A stretch of DNA of 64,000 bases. Origin: Chryseobacterium lacus. Lineage in GTDB: Bacteria > Bacteroidota > Bacteroidia > Flavobacteriales > Weeksellaceae. A model generated the notes under the pieces. The model searched no databases. It had not been told where the DNA came from and saw nothing but the letters and a program-made list of their open reading frames with translations. The translations under genes and the position numbers were made by a program. This document shows, one piece after another, positions 36,742-45,841 of this stretch (positions are counted from its first letter, which is position 1; each line of letters opens with the position of its first letter). Where the stretch lies: contig NZ_QPIE01000003.1 of NCBI RefSeq assembly GCF_003336205.1, positions 186,001-250,000 of the forward strand. The letters are read 5' to 3'.

Positions 36742-37269
36742 ATGAGTCTGTATTTCATTGCAGTCGAGCCTCATAGCGAATTGATCGACAAAATCCGGGC
36801 GATACAAAAAGATTTTGTCGAGCGGTTTTCTTCATCCAAATCGTACAGAAATTTTCCACATATAACGATTATCCCGCCTTTTTCTCTTCATGAGGATGAA
36901 GAAACAGCACTCATTTCAAAATTTAAGAACATTTCTCTTACAATAAAACATTTTAAGATATATCTGAATGGCTTTGGATCGTTTCCTCATTCTAAAAACC
37001 CGGCGATTTTCATTAAACCTGAAAATGAATCTGAACTCACAGCACTTTTTAACGAAATAAATTCAGCGATGAAAAGTTTCGACTACAAAGTTTCCAAATT
37101 TCGTCCGCATCTTACCGTGGCATACCGCGATTTGTCACCGGAAAACTACCGAAAATCATGGATGGAATACCAAACGAAGACCTTTCGGGATCGCTTTGAA
37201 GTGAATGCTGTGAAACTCTATAAGCATGACGGCAGGAAATGGAACGAAATAGCATCTAAAATATTGTAA
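36742..37269 (+). CDS. 2'-5' RNA ligase / 2H phosphoesterase family protein
   Basis: The 175-residue product carries two HxT motifs: FPHITIIPPF near residue 35 and FRPHLTVAYRD near residue 122, as in the 2H phosphoesterase superfamily (LigT, ThpR). These enzymes act on 2',5' or cyclic phosphodiesters in RNA and nucleotides. It is probably in one transcript with the zinc metallopeptidase gene and ends in a shared terminator. Confidence 0.9.
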   Translation: MSLYFIAVEPHSELIDKIRAIQKDFVERFSSSKSYRNFPHITIIPPFSLHEDEETALISKFKNISLTIKHFKIYLNGFGSFPHSKNPAIFIKPENESELTALFNEINSAMKSFDYKVSKFRPHLTVAYRDLSPENYRKSWMEYQTKTFRDRFEVNAVKLYKHDGRKWNEIASKIL

Positions 37270-37270
37270 A

Positions 37271-37300
37271 AAACCACCAGAAAACTGATGGCTTTTATTG
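37271..37300 (-). terminator. Bidirectional terminator between convergent genes
   Basis: The arms at 37274-37280 and 37285-37291 form a seven-base stem, fully paired on the minus strand with one G-U, followed there by TTTTTT. On the plus strand it is followed by a weaker T stretch. It lies between the 2H phosphoesterase and the 558-residue protein gene. Confidence 0.65.
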
Positions 37301-37305
37301 TATTA

Positions 37306-38982
37306 TTATTGATCTGATGATTTTAAAATCTTTTCAAGAATTCTCAGCGTAATCATGTATGTGGGTTTTACTCCGGTAAGGCCTAATCCACCGGAGGATA
37401 ATGTGGCTCCGGTTTCCAAAGGATTGTCGGAAGCATAATAGCCGTAGCAGAGAAAAAGATCGGGGGAAATATGATGTCTGATACTGGAAGCCACCTGTAT
37501 CGCTTTTTGGTAATGAGCTCCTTCCATTTCCAGTCCGACGGCTTTCCATGTTGTATTCATGAAATAAGTGAGAATGTCTCTATTCTGAAGTGAAGTTCCC
37601 AGAACCGTAATCATTGGCCCTTCAAACGCTTTTATTTCATTATCTTCAAAATCTTCCAGCTTCAAAGCGTTTTCAAAAACATAATTATCTGCAGTTCCTT
37701 CAAAAATATGAGAAGTCGGAATCATAATATCACCTTTAGCTCCGGTCAGAATTCCTGCTTTTCCCATAATGGAGATGGATTTCACGTGCATCGTGTACAC
37801 TTCCTGATTGTGTTCATAAGGTCGAAGCAATTCGTCCATCACCTCAAAAGCTTGTTCGCCGAAGGCGTAATCAAATACCAAAATCACATCATCTCCGCTG
37901 TATTTTATGCCGGAAAAAGGAGTATTCTTCAGGTTGGTTTTGCTCAAATCAATGATCTGAACATCAATATTACTTCCGCTGTCATCATTAATATATATAA
38001 GTCCAGATTTTAACGAATGATCTAGAACTTTTTCCTGAAGTGTTTTTTTATTGCTTATTTCTTCATAAAGTGAATAATCCACTTCCTTGGTAGCACTTTT
38101 TCCGATCGCATCATTGGCAAACAGCATGTTTTTCACAGAATGCATATTCGCTGAAATGATGTGTAGATTTCGCATTTGGAGATCATTCTCAGCCAAAACT
38201 TCTTTCACTTTATTGGCCCATTTTTCCCCGAAAAGATGATGTCCGACACGCTCTCTCAAAACAGCACTGAAGAAAATTTCCCGTTCGCGGTTGCCTTTCA
38301 TGTCCTCTAAGCTTACATTTCCGAGATAGTAAATAATCTTAAAAAGCCTGTCTGGATTTTTGTCGCTTCCGAAATTGTTATAAGCATTCAGGACTTCATC
38401 AAAAGTTCTTCCCAAAAGTGATGACAGATGAATGAGTGCTACTTCTTTTTCTTTTCGGCTCATTTTCCGTTCGCCTTTGGCTACTTCCTCTATAATTCTC
38501 CACGTTCGGGTGGGCTTATAATTCTCATCTTTATTGTGGGCTAATTCCCGTATTTTATCTGCTTCTATATAAAGAAATGTAAGATGGGTAAGAATATCGT
38601 AAATTTCTGAACGGCCGAGTAGAACCTCAATATTCATCTGGTGTTCATCAATTCTGTAGCAGTTTCTTCGTCTTTTTTTAGGAACGATGATTTCAAAACT
38701 GCCCTTTTCAAAACCTTCGTCGGAAGTGAGGTGCACAAAAGCGGTTTCCTCTATCCCTTCCGGAAGCCTGTCCAGGACGTATAGCAAACCATCAAGTTCT
38801 ATCTTATTGGGAATGCTCATAGATCCGTAGATTTCAGGAGAAATCGTCATGAGCAGGTTTCTTATTGTTTCTCCGGAAACGCCTCCCGGTTTGAAGAATC
38901 CTCTATAGAAGAGGTGTCGCATGGTTACATACAGCCTTTCGATGGCTTCTGTGGTTTCGCGCGCCCGTAAGTTTGTTGCCAT
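37306..38982 (-). CDS. Large conserved protein with nucleoside-phosphorylase-like C-terminal half
   Basis: The 558-residue cytosolic protein matches, from memory, a Bacteroidota family of unknown function (DUF6909). The N-terminal 350 residues are helical and charged with no recognised motif. The C-terminal part has three elements in the order seen in the PNP/UDP phosphorylase fold. They are IMGKAGILTGAKGDIMIPTS (residues about 405-423), GLEMEGA with Glu487 in the place of the catalytic-pocket glutamate, and YYASDNP with Asp519 in the place of the catalytic aspartate. The order and the SD and MEG residues fit an MTA/SAH nucleosidase or phosphorylase, but overall identity is low. It is a single gene with its own promoter box. 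Confidence 0.8.
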   Translation of the reverse strand: MATNLRARETTEAIERLYVTMRHLFYRGFFKPGGVSGETIRNLLMTISPEIYGSMSIPNKIELDGLLYVLDRLPEGIEETAFVHLTSDEGFEKGSFEIIVPKKRRRNCYRIDEHQMNIEVLLGRSEIYDILTHLTFLYIEADKIRELAHNKDENYKPTRTWRIIEEVAKGERKMSRKEKEVALIHLSSLLGRTFDEVLNAYNNFGSDKNPDRLFKIIYYLGNVSLEDMKGNREREIFFSAVLRERVGHHLFGEKWANKVKEVLAENDLQMRNLHIISANMHSVKNMLFANDAIGKSATKEVDYSLYEEISNKKTLQEKVLDHSLKSGLIYINDDSGSNIDVQIIDLSKTNLKNTPFSGIKYSGDDVILVFDYAFGEQAFEVMDELLRPYEHNQEVYTMHVKSISIMGKAGILTGAKGDIMIPTSHIFEGTADNYVFENALKLEDFEDNEIKAFEGPMITVLGTSLQNRDILTYFMNTTWKAVGLEMEGAHYQKAIQVASSIRHHISPDLFLCYGYYASDNPLETGATLSSGGLGLTGVKPTYMITLRILEKILKSSDQ

Positions 38983-39023
38983 AAATTATGTGCGTATTTG
39001 TTGAATATATAATTAATGACACA

Positions 39024-39031
39024 CAAAGTTA
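39024..39031 (-). promoter_or_regulatory. Putative -7 box (TAACTTTG) of the phosphorylase-like gene
   Basis: TAACTTTG on the minus strand lies about 42 bases before the ATG at 38982. Confidence 0.45.
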
Positions 39032-39292
39032 ACGAATTAAAATTGATTTGATTTCAAACTTCAAAAGTTCTTCGGAGTCATAAAACAAAAGTAAGGAATT
39101 TCAGCTTTTACAAATAATAGTTTCCGCTTTATTATAAATGGTGCTGGCGTAAAAAAATAGTCTTGTGAGCTTTTGTCATATCTTTTTAGATTACCCTGTG
39201 AATTTGGGGGTGGTTTTTTATTTAATTATGTTAATTTTAGTCATTACCCTAAAATTTTTGATGCATTTTAATTTTTGAACATATAAATAATT

Positions 39293-39300
39293 TAAATTTG
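39293..39300 (+). promoter_or_regulatory. Putative -7 box (TAAATTTG) of glnN
   Basis: TAAATTTG lies 19 bases before the glnN ATG. A TTG 15 bases upstream is a weak -33 candidate. Confidence 0.55.
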
Positions 39301-39319
39301 CACAATAAATCTTCATCTT

Positions 39320-41521
39320 ATGTCAACATTACGATTCAAAGCTTTAGCCGAACTTCCTTTCAGAAATTATAGAAAGGACAACGCTGTAGATGTGCCAAAA
39401 AAACTTTCTGAACTATTCTGCGAGAATGTTTTTTCAGAAGAAACTATGCGGAATTATCTTACTAAAGAAGCGTTCACTTCAATACAGGATGCTATTAAAA
39501 GAGGTACAAAAACGCCAAGGAATATCGCAGATCAAATTGCAGTCTCCATGAAAGACTGGGCATTATCCAAAGGAGCAACACACTATACCCATTGGTTTCA
39601 ACCTTTAACGGGTACGACAGCAGAGAAACACGACAGTTTTTTCACTCCTTTTGAAAGCGATCGGGCTATTGAAAGATTTAACGGAAGTATGTTGATACAG
39701 CAGGAACCGGATGCATCGTCGTTTCCTAACGGAGGTATCAGAAATACGTTTGAAGCAAGAGGTTATACAGCTTGGGATCCTACTTCTCCAGCATTTATTA
39801 TTGGAACAACGCTTTGTATTCCCTCCATTTTTATTTCGTACACCGGGGAAACGCTTGATTACAAAACACCGCTTCTCAGAGCACTTCAGGCAGTAGATGT
39901 AGCCGCTACAGAGGTTTGTAAAGCATATTTTGATAAAAATGTAACGAAGGTAACAGCAACTTTAGGTTGGGAACAAGAGTATTTTCTCATTGATACTGCA
40001 TTGTATCAGTCCCGGCCGGATCTTGTGTTCACCGGGAGAACATTATTGGGACACGCTCCGGCTAAAGGACAGCAATTAGACGACCATTACTTTGGCTCCA
40101 TCCCAACACGAGTGATGAATTTCATGAAGGAACTGGAAATCGAATGCATGAAACTGGGAATTCCTGTCACAACAAGGCATAATGAGGTAGCACCAAATCA
40201 GTTTGAGCTGGCGCCGATGTTTGAAGAGACCAATGTGGCAGTGGATCATAACTCTTTACTCATGGATATTATGGCAAGGGTGGCTCATAAACATCACTTT
40301 CATATTCTTTTTCATGAAAAACCTTTCAAAGGGGTGAATGGAAGTGGGAAACATAATAACTGGTCGCTGGCCACAGATACTGGAGAAAACCTTCTTAGCC
40401 CCGGGAAAAATCCCAAAAAGAATTTACAGTTCCTCACCTTTTTCGTTAATTCCCTAAAAGCAGTTTCCGAATATTCTGATCTTTTGCGAGCCAGCATCGC
40501 ATCCGCAAATAATGATCACAGACTGGGAGCTAACGAAGCGCCGCCTGCTATTATCTCAGCATTTATCGGAAGTCAGCTGTACGGCGTTCTGGAAGAACTA
40601 GAAAAAGTAACTGACGGGAAACTTTCCCCAGAAGAAAAAACAGAATTGAAACTGAACGTAGTGGGTAAAATTCCTGAGATCTTACTGGATAATACAGACA
40701 GGAACAGAACCTCACCTTTTGCCTTCACAGGAAATAAGTTTGAATTTCGAGCAGTGGGTTCTTCTGCCAATTGTGCTGAACCAATGACGGTGCTAAACGC
40801 TATCGTGGCAAAGCAGTTGAAAACTTTCAAATCGGAAGTAGATCAATTGATAGATAATAAAAACCTAAAAAAGGACGAAGCCATATTCAATATTCTTAGA
40901 GAATACATCAAGGAGTGCAAACACATTATGTTTGAAGGTGACGGATATTCTGAAGACTGGGCGATAGAAGCAAAAAAAAGAGGCCTCAATAATCTGAGAA
41001 CGACGCCTGAAGCTCTGAAACAAGAGCTCGATCCAAGGTTTATTGCGCTTTATGAAGAGTTGGGAATTTACAATCATAGAGAATTTGAAGCTCGAAATGA
41101 AATTAAGCTTGAAAAATATGCAACTGTTATTGATATTGAAGCGAAAGTACTTTCAGATATTGCCAGAAATCATATAATTCCTGCCGCCTTGAACTATCAG
41201 AACAGACTGATTGACAATGTTAAAGGGTTAAAAGAAATTTTTAAAGATGAGGAATTTCAAGTTTTGGCCAATGAACAAATGGAGTTGATAAGGGAGATTT
41301 CAAAGAACGTGTCGCAGATTAAAACTGGAGTAGACGAACTTTTGGAGGCCAAAGAAAGAGCGAGGAGTATGAATGCAGGCCAACAGCAGGCTGAGATCTA
41401 TTGCAATGAAGTAAAACCGAAATTTGATAGAATCAGGGAAGCGAGTGATGCGCTGGAAATGATGGTGGACGATGAACTCTGGCCGATGACGAAATACAGA
41501 GAATTGCTTTTCACAAGATAA
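39320..41521 (+). CDS. glnN: Type III glutamine synthetase
   Basis: GSIII assimilates ammonium by ATP-dependent amidation of glutamate. The 733-residue length is diagnostic of the GSIII class of Bacteroidota and cyanobacteria, against about 450 for GSI. Visible are the GSIII N-terminal THYTHWFQPLTGTTAEKHD, the GWEQEYFLID metal-ligand motif, ARHNEVAPNQFELAP-like TTRHNEVAPNQFELAP, NGSGKHNNWSL and NRTSPFAFTGNKFEFR. The C-terminal extension is coiled-coil-like. It stands alone between a TAAATTTG box and a strong terminator. Confidence 0.97.
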   Translation: MSTLRFKALAELPFRNYRKDNAVDVPKKLSELFCENVFSEETMRNYLTKEAFTSIQDAIKRGTKTPRNIADQIAVSMKDWALSKGATHYTHWFQPLTGTTAEKHDSFFTPFESDRAIERFNGSMLIQQEPDASSFPNGGIRNTFEARGYTAWDPTSPAFIIGTTLCIPSIFISYTGETLDYKTPLLRALQAVDVAATEVCKAYFDKNVTKVTATLGWEQEYFLIDTALYQSRPDLVFTGRTLLGHAPAKGQQLDDHYFGSIPTRVMNFMKELEIECMKLGIPVTTRHNEVAPNQFELAPMFEETNVAVDHNSLLMDIMARVAHKHHFHILFHEKPFKGVNGSGKHNNWSLATDTGENLLSPGKNPKKNLQFLTFFVNSLKAVSEYSDLLRASIASANNDHRLGANEAPPAIISAFIGSQLYGVLEELEKVTDGKLSPEEKTELKLNVVGKIPEILLDNTDRNRTSPFAFTGNKFEFRAVGSSANCAEPMTVLNAIVAKQLKTFKSEVDQLIDNKNLKKDEAIFNILREYIKECKHIMFEGDGYSEDWAIEAKKRGLNNLRTTPEALKQELDPRFIALYEELGIYNHREFEARNEIKLEKYATVIDIEAKVLSDIARNHIIPAALNYQNRLIDNVKGLKEIFKDEEFQVLANEQMELIREISKNVSQIKTGVDELLEAKERARSMNAGQQQAEIYCNEVKPKFDRIREASDALEMMVDDELWPMTKYRELLFTR

Positions 41522-41529
41522 ATTTTAAG

Positions 41530-41553
41530 TCCCGCTAATGAGCGGGATTTTTT
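41530..41553 (+). terminator. Rho-independent terminator of glnN
   Basis: TCCCGCT and AGCGGGA (41530-41536 and 41541-41547) with a four-base loop are followed by six T, just after the glnN stop. Confidence 0.9.
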
Positions 41554-41638
41554 ATGAATATGGTAATTTTCCATTGATTTTTTTCCCAAATCTCCACTTC
41601 TTAACTCACTTGAAAATTCAATCCGTTGATACTTAATA

Positions 41639-41680
41639 CCTTATATAATTATAGATCAACCTTTATATAATTAATAGATA
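41639..41680. repeat. Imperfect tandem repeat, two ~21-base copies
   Basis: Two adjacent copies of a CCTTATATAATTATAGAT-like unit, differing by single-base insertions, lie in the glnN-NlpC intergenic gap. Confidence 0.5.
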
Positions 41681-41716
41681 ACAGCGATAAATGTTAATGT
41701 TTCTTAATGAAATAAG

Positions 41717-41751
41717 AAGCCGCAAAACCCTATTAATGGGATTTACGGCTT
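41717..41751. other. Imperfect hairpin of unknown role
   Basis: AAGCCG (41717-41722) pairs with CGGCTT (41746-41751), and inner AAAaCCC pairs with GGGaTTT, giving about 14 pairs with two mismatches around TATTAAT. It may be a terminator or mRNA structure; no gene ends just before it. Confidence 0.45.
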
Positions 41752-41843
41752 ACAAATTTTTAACATACTTGAGAAATATGTTAAATTGTGTTAAAAGGCC
41801 TGCCAGAAATTTCTTATAAAAGCTCGGTTTCAGTGGTTTTATC

Positions 41844-41851
41844 TACTTTTG
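41844..41851 (+). promoter_or_regulatory. Putative -7 box (TACTTTTG) of the NlpC/P60 gene
   Basis: TACTTTTG lies 52 bases before the ATG at 41904. Confidence 0.45.
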
Positions 41852-41903
41852 TTTTGCATTTGAGTAAATAACAAAGACCCATTAACACAGATAATCAATA
41901 TAT

Positions 41904-42602
41904 ATGAAGAAAAGAGTTTTAATTAATCTGACTGTAATTACTTCGATATTTTTCTTACAATCTTGCGTTACGAATTATACGGTTTCTGCACCATCTATTC
42001 TCGACAAAGAATACAAAACAGATGCCAAAAGCTCTGTAGCTGAGCTTAAAAGACTGGAACAGAATAAACAAACTTTAATCAACAGTTTTGCATCAGAACG
42101 CAATGCAAAAATGGCAGCCGTCAACACACTTGAAAAGAACGCTGAAATTGCCAGAGCCATCAGATTTGCTAAGAAAATCGATGGAATTCTGGAAGAAGCT
42201 GCAACCTATCTTGGAACACCTTACCGCTACGGGGGAATGACAAGAAACGGAATCGACTGTTCTGCATTTGTACTTTCTGTTTTTAGCTCCGCAGCAGGAA
42301 TCGCTCTTCCAAGAGTAGCTGCTTCCCAAGCCAACGAAGGAGAAAAAGTAGAAAAATCTGAACTGCAAAGAGGAGACCTGTTGTTTTTCTCACAAGGCAG
42401 AAGCAGAATTTCACATGTGGGCATCGTTGAAGAAGTGACCGATGAAGGTGAAATAAAATTCATCCATGCTGCAACTTCAAAAGGAGTGATGATTTCTTCC
42501 TTAACAGATAAATATTGGGGTCCGAGATATAGATTCGCCAAAAGAATTATTACGCCTGAATCAGTGTCTGCTCCGGAAAATTTAGCTACAATTATTAATT
42601 AA
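41904..42602 (+). CDS. NlpC/P60 family peptidoglycan endopeptidase lipoprotein
   Basis: NlpC/P60 enzymes cut the stem peptide of peptidoglycan. The 232-residue product has a lipoprotein signal ending FLQSC (Cys21). A charged helical stretch (about residues 45-95) precedes the catalytic domain. The triad is visible: Cys119 in NGIDCSAFV, His171 in SRISHVGIV, and a third His in KFIHAAT. This is the Spr/MepS-like form with a periplasm-facing lipoprotein anchor. tadA starts 10 bases later, probably in the same transcript. Confidence 0.93.
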   Translation: MKKRVLINLTVITSIFFLQSCVTNYTVSAPSILDKEYKTDAKSSVAELKRLEQNKQTLINSFASERNAKMAAVNTLEKNAEIARAIRFAKKIDGILEEAATYLGTPYRYGGMTRNGIDCSAFVLSVFSSAAGIALPRVAASQANEGEKVEKSELQRGDLLFFSQGRSRISHVGIVEEVTDEGEIKFIHAATSKGVMISSLTDKYWGPRYRFAKRIITPESVSAPENLATIIN

Positions 42603-42612
42603 TTTTTCTGAA

Positions 42613-43062
42613 ATGGTCAGCAACAGTCCTATGTTTACTGACGAATATTTCATGAAACTTGCTCTTCAGGAAGCTGTTGCTGCTCTGGAGAAAGATGAGG
42701 TTCCCGTAGGATGCATTATCGTTTCCAACAATCGCGTGATCGCCCGTTCCCATAATTTAACCGAAACCCTGAATGATGTAACAGCTCATGCAGAAATACA
42801 GTCGATTACTTCTGCGGCTGGATATTTGGGTGGGAAATATCTAATCGACTGTACTCTGTACGTTACTTTGGAGCCGTGTGTCATGTGTTGCGGTGCGTTG
42901 AATTGGGCGCAGATTTCTCGCGTGGTAATTGGTGCAAGAGATGAAAAGCGGGGATTTATCAACAAGAATCTTTCGCTACATCCAAAAACAGAAGTTGTCA
43001 CAGGAATTCTGGAAAATGAAAGCTCGCAGTTGCTTCTGGATTTTTTTAAATCTAAACGGTAA
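42613..43062 (+). CDS. tadA: tRNA-specific adenosine deaminase
   Basis: TadA converts adenosine 34 to inosine in tRNA-Arg(ACG). The 149-residue product has the zinc deaminase motifs HAEIQSI (His ligand and catalytic Glu) and EPCVMCCGALNWAQI (two Cys ligands), and PVGCIIV early on. The annotated ATG adds MVSNSP; the ATG at 42631 (MFTDEYFMKLAL) is closer to the usual family start. It converges with coaX, six bases away. Confidence 0.92.
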   Translation: MVSNSPMFTDEYFMKLALQEAVAALEKDEVPVGCIIVSNNRVIARSHNLTETLNDVTAHAEIQSITSAAGYLGGKYLIDCTLYVTLEPCVMCCGALNWAQISRVVIGARDEKRGFINKNLSLHPKTEVVTGILENESSQLLLDFFKSKR

Positions 43063-43068
43063 AATATC

Positions 43069-43824
43069 TCAAAAACTTTTCCCAAGAAAATACAACCCTT
43101 TCAGCGTATGGAGCCGGTCTGCAACGTGAATTTTCTCAGTTAAAGGTTGGTACACATGCGACACGCCGCCCGTGGCGATAACAAAACAATTGTCCTGCAC
43201 TTCCCGGTTAATCCGGTCTATAAAACCTTCCACCATTCCGAGGAATCCGTATACCATTCCGCTCTGCATGCAGGATACCGTGTCCAACCCTAAAACGGTT
43301 TTCGGTTTTACAAGTTCAATTTCAGGAAGTTGTGCGGTGTCCTGAATGAGAGAATTTAAAGACGTAATAATTCCGGGTGCAATAATGACTCCAATGGTTT
43401 CGCCATTTTCATCGATACAACTGGCCGTAAGCGCGGTGCCAAAATCAAAAACAATTTTTTTGCCGGAATAAAGATGATGTGCAGCTACCAGATTAGCATA
43501 AATATCCGTTCCCATTTGTTTGGATTTCGGCAGAACATCCGAGGGGGTATCCCGGCCGACAATCACGGGTTTTTTCTTATGAATTTTTTCAATAGCTCTG
43601 GCTACATCGTAGGTGAGTTGCGGAACTACAGAACCCATAATTATACGGTCGATACTTGCCGGATCAATATTGTGAGTTTGATACATCATCATAAACTGTA
43701 TCTGAAATTCATCGCTGGTTCGGTAAGGTTTGGTATTTAAAACCCAGGAAATATCGCAATCATCGTTTTGGAAAAACCCAAAACGGATGTTGGTATTGCC
43801 AATGTTTATTACAATAGCAGTCAT
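43069..43824 (-). CDS. coaX: Type III pantothenate kinase
   Basis: CoaX phosphorylates pantothenate, the first step of coenzyme A synthesis. The 251-residue product has the ASKHA fold motifs: INIGNTNIRFGFF at the N-terminus, GTDIYANLVAAHHLY, FDFGTALTASCID with the catalytic aspartate, and GVIIAPGI. It starts two bases after the M1 aminopeptidase stop, so the two are co-transcribed. Confidence 0.95.
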   Translation of the reverse strand: MTAIVINIGNTNIRFGFFQNDDCDISWVLNTKPYRTSDEFQIQFMMMYQTHNIDPASIDRIIMGSVVPQLTYDVARAIEKIHKKKPVIVGRDTPSDVLPKSKQMGTDIYANLVAAHHLYSGKKIVFDFGTALTASCIDENGETIGVIIAPGIITSLNSLIQDTAQLPEIELVKPKTVLGLDTVSCMQSGMVYGFLGMVEGFIDRINREVQDNCFVIATGGVSHVYQPLTEKIHVADRLHTLKGLYFLGKSF

Positions 43825-43826
43825 TA

Positions 43827-45671
43827 CTATTTATTTTCGACAAAATTATCTTCAGGATTTACATCGGCCAATCGCTGGGAAAAATCGATTCCTAAAGCCG
43901 CAATCTGATCTTTGGTATAAGGAATATTGAAAGTATATTCCTGTTGTGTCCATGGCCAGTATTTCAAGGTTTCAAAATCACCGTAAATATCTTTTTTCTT
44001 CCATACCCGGGTCATGTTCATGGGAATATGATAGTTAATTACTTTTTTATCCGAAGTTAAAATACTGAAATCTATCGGCATCGGAACGGAACCTTTGTTG
44101 GAAAGGGTAACAGTAGTGGAATTAGACCCGTATTCCACATTTTTCACTGCATAATCAATTGTTTTTGTGGTATTGATCCAATAATGATGAAACCATTTCA
44201 AGTCCATTCCTGTGTGTTTCTGTGCAATATGAAGAAAATCCCGATCGGTAGGATGTTTCATTTTCCACTGTTGGAAAAACTCTTTTAAAATAGCAGAAAG
44301 ATTCTCCTCACCTACAATATATCCGAGTTGAACCAGAAAGAGTTCACCTTTATAATAACTTGCAATTCCGTATGCACCACCATCGTCATGATGATCTGCA
44401 AGCCAAACGGCTGGACTTTCCTTTCCGGTTTTTGTAAAATTAATATAACGGTTTAGGCTGGATGTAAAAGGATGTGGTTGTGGCGTCTCCGGAGGAAAAA
44501 GCTGATGCATGATCATGTTTTCCGCATAACTGGTGAAGCCTTCGTCCAGCCATGGCTTTGTGCTTTCATTAGTGGCTATCATTTGCTGAAACCACATATG
44601 TCCTGCCTCATGAAACATGAGTCCCACCAAGCCTTCCAGAGATTTTGCTTCACCCAGAATCAGGGTCGTCATTCCATATTCCATTCCGCCATCACCGCCT
44701 TGTACGAAAGAGTAAGTGGGATAAGCGTAGCGTCCGAACGTAGCGTTCATCAATTGGAAAAACTTCTGAACATACGGTTTGCTCAATTCCCAAAAAGCAG
44801 TTTTTCCAGATTTTTGATATACATAATAAATCTTCGGGCCGTCCAGTACAGTGAAGCTTTCTACGGTGTAATCTTTATCTGCTGCCCAAGCAAAATCGAG
44901 GATGTTTTTGGCGGTCCATTTCCATGTAGCTTTGTTTTGGTTATTGGTTTTTATTTTTGCCTGTGGATCGTATCCTTTCACTTCTGAGGGATTTTCCAAA
45001 ATTCCACCGGCTCCGATAATATAATCTTTATCGATATTGATGTTCACTTCAAAATCTGCGAACGGTGCGTGAAATTCTCTTCCAATATAATCAAAAGTAG
45101 CCCAACCATCGTAATCGTATTCTGCGATTTTCGGATACCATTGAGACATGGACATATCGATTCCTTCTCTGTTATTCCGGCCTGCTCTCCGGATTTGTTT
45201 CGGAATCACAGCATCCCATTCCATGGTAAATGTAGTGGAGGAATTAGGTTTTATGGGTTCTGCAAGTTCCACTTTCATAATGGTTTCCTGAATTTCAAAC
45301 TTCAGGTTTTTTCCGTTTTGCCTGATCCAATGGATGTTTTGAGCACCTTCCTCATTTTCCGGAATAGAAGCCAGTCTGGAAATTCCGTTTTGCTGAAGTC
45401 TTCCGTCGCCGTTTTTTCCTTGACTTTGCACTCTTTGGTCCATCATGGATCCTGCTTTGAAAGCGTTCCAATACAGGTGGAAATAAACGGTTTTCAATTC
45501 ATCCGGAGAATTATTGGTATACGTTAAAGTTTGTTTGCCTTGGTAAGTAAATTGAGCAGCATCTACATCAATTTCCATTTTATATTTGGCAAATTGCTGG
45601 TAATAAGGCCCTTTTTGAGCCGGAGAAATACTAAAAATCAATAAAAATAAAATCAAAATTCCCTTTTTCAT
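43827..45671 (-). CDS. M1 family metallopeptidase (aminopeptidase), secreted
   Basis: The 614-residue product has a signal peptide (residues 1-18, ending SPAQ) and a gluzincin M1 domain. The zinc site is HEAGH (His354, Glu355, His358) followed 19 residues later by Glu377 in WLDEGFTSYAEN. The exopeptidase motif is GGMEYGMTT rather than GAMEN, as seen in many Bacteroidota M1 enzymes. The C-terminal part contains a YWINTTKTIDYAV segment and beta strands. It probably acts in the periplasm on imported peptides. coaX follows two bases later. Confidence 0.93.
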   Translation of the reverse strand: MKKGILILFLLIFSISPAQKGPYYQQFAKYKMEIDVDAAQFTYQGKQTLTYTNNSPDELKTVYFHLYWNAFKAGSMMDQRVQSQGKNGDGRLQQNGISRLASIPENEEGAQNIHWIRQNGKNLKFEIQETIMKVELAEPIKPNSSTTFTMEWDAVIPKQIRRAGRNNREGIDMSMSQWYPKIAEYDYDGWATFDYIGREFHAPFADFEVNINIDKDYIIGAGGILENPSEVKGYDPQAKIKTNNQNKATWKWTAKNILDFAWAADKDYTVESFTVLDGPKIYYVYQKSGKTAFWELSKPYVQKFFQLMNATFGRYAYPTYSFVQGGDGGMEYGMTTLILGEAKSLEGLVGLMFHEAGHMWFQQMIATNESTKPWLDEGFTSYAENMIMHQLFPPETPQPHPFTSSLNRYINFTKTGKESPAVWLADHHDDGGAYGIASYYKGELFLVQLGYIVGEENLSAILKEFFQQWKMKHPTDRDFLHIAQKHTGMDLKWFHHYWINTTKTIDYAVKNVEYGSNSTTVTLSNKGSVPMPIDFSILTSDKKVINYHIPMNMTRVWKKKDIYGDFETLKYWPWTQQEYTFNIPYTKDQIAALGIDFSQRLADVNPEDNFVENK

Positions 45672-45782
45672 TGCTGCTTTTTATTAAATTGAGCCGAAAG
45701 ATACTGATTTTTATTTTTTTGGCGATTTCTGTTGAACGAATGGAAATACCCATAATCTTTATAGTTAAAATAAACCACAGGA

Positions 45783-45814
45783 TTTGACTTTCAGTATAAT
45801 AGTTCGTACTTTTG
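45783..45814 (+). promoter_or_regulatory. Promoter of the suf operon (TTTG-N20-TACTTTTG)
   Basis: TTTG at 45783-45786 and TACTTTTG at 45807-45814 are 20 bases apart, close to the Bacteroidota consensus. sufA starts at 45842. Confidence 0.7.
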
Positions 45815-45841
45815 CAATCTAAAATCATTCTAAATAATAAA

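Larger units (their letters stand above)
38983..39319. other. Divergent intergenic region
   Basis: This AT-rich 337-base gap separates two divergent genes. It holds two possible minus-strand -7 boxes (39024-39031 TAACTTTG, 39086-39093 TACTTTTG) and the glnN box at 39293-39300. No RNA or small ORF of note was seen. Confidence 0.6.
41522..41903. other. Intergenic region with terminator, short repeat and hairpin
   Basis: This 382-base gap holds the glnN terminator, an imperfect tandem repeat near 41639-41680, an imperfect hairpin at 41717-41751, and the -7 box of the NlpC/P60 gene at 41844-41851. No coding potential was seen. Confidence 0.65.

Noticed and set aside
45812-45841. A longer sufA start at a TTG
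   Set aside because: It overlaps the -7 box, and the family N-terminus is MIKVSDQA from 45842.
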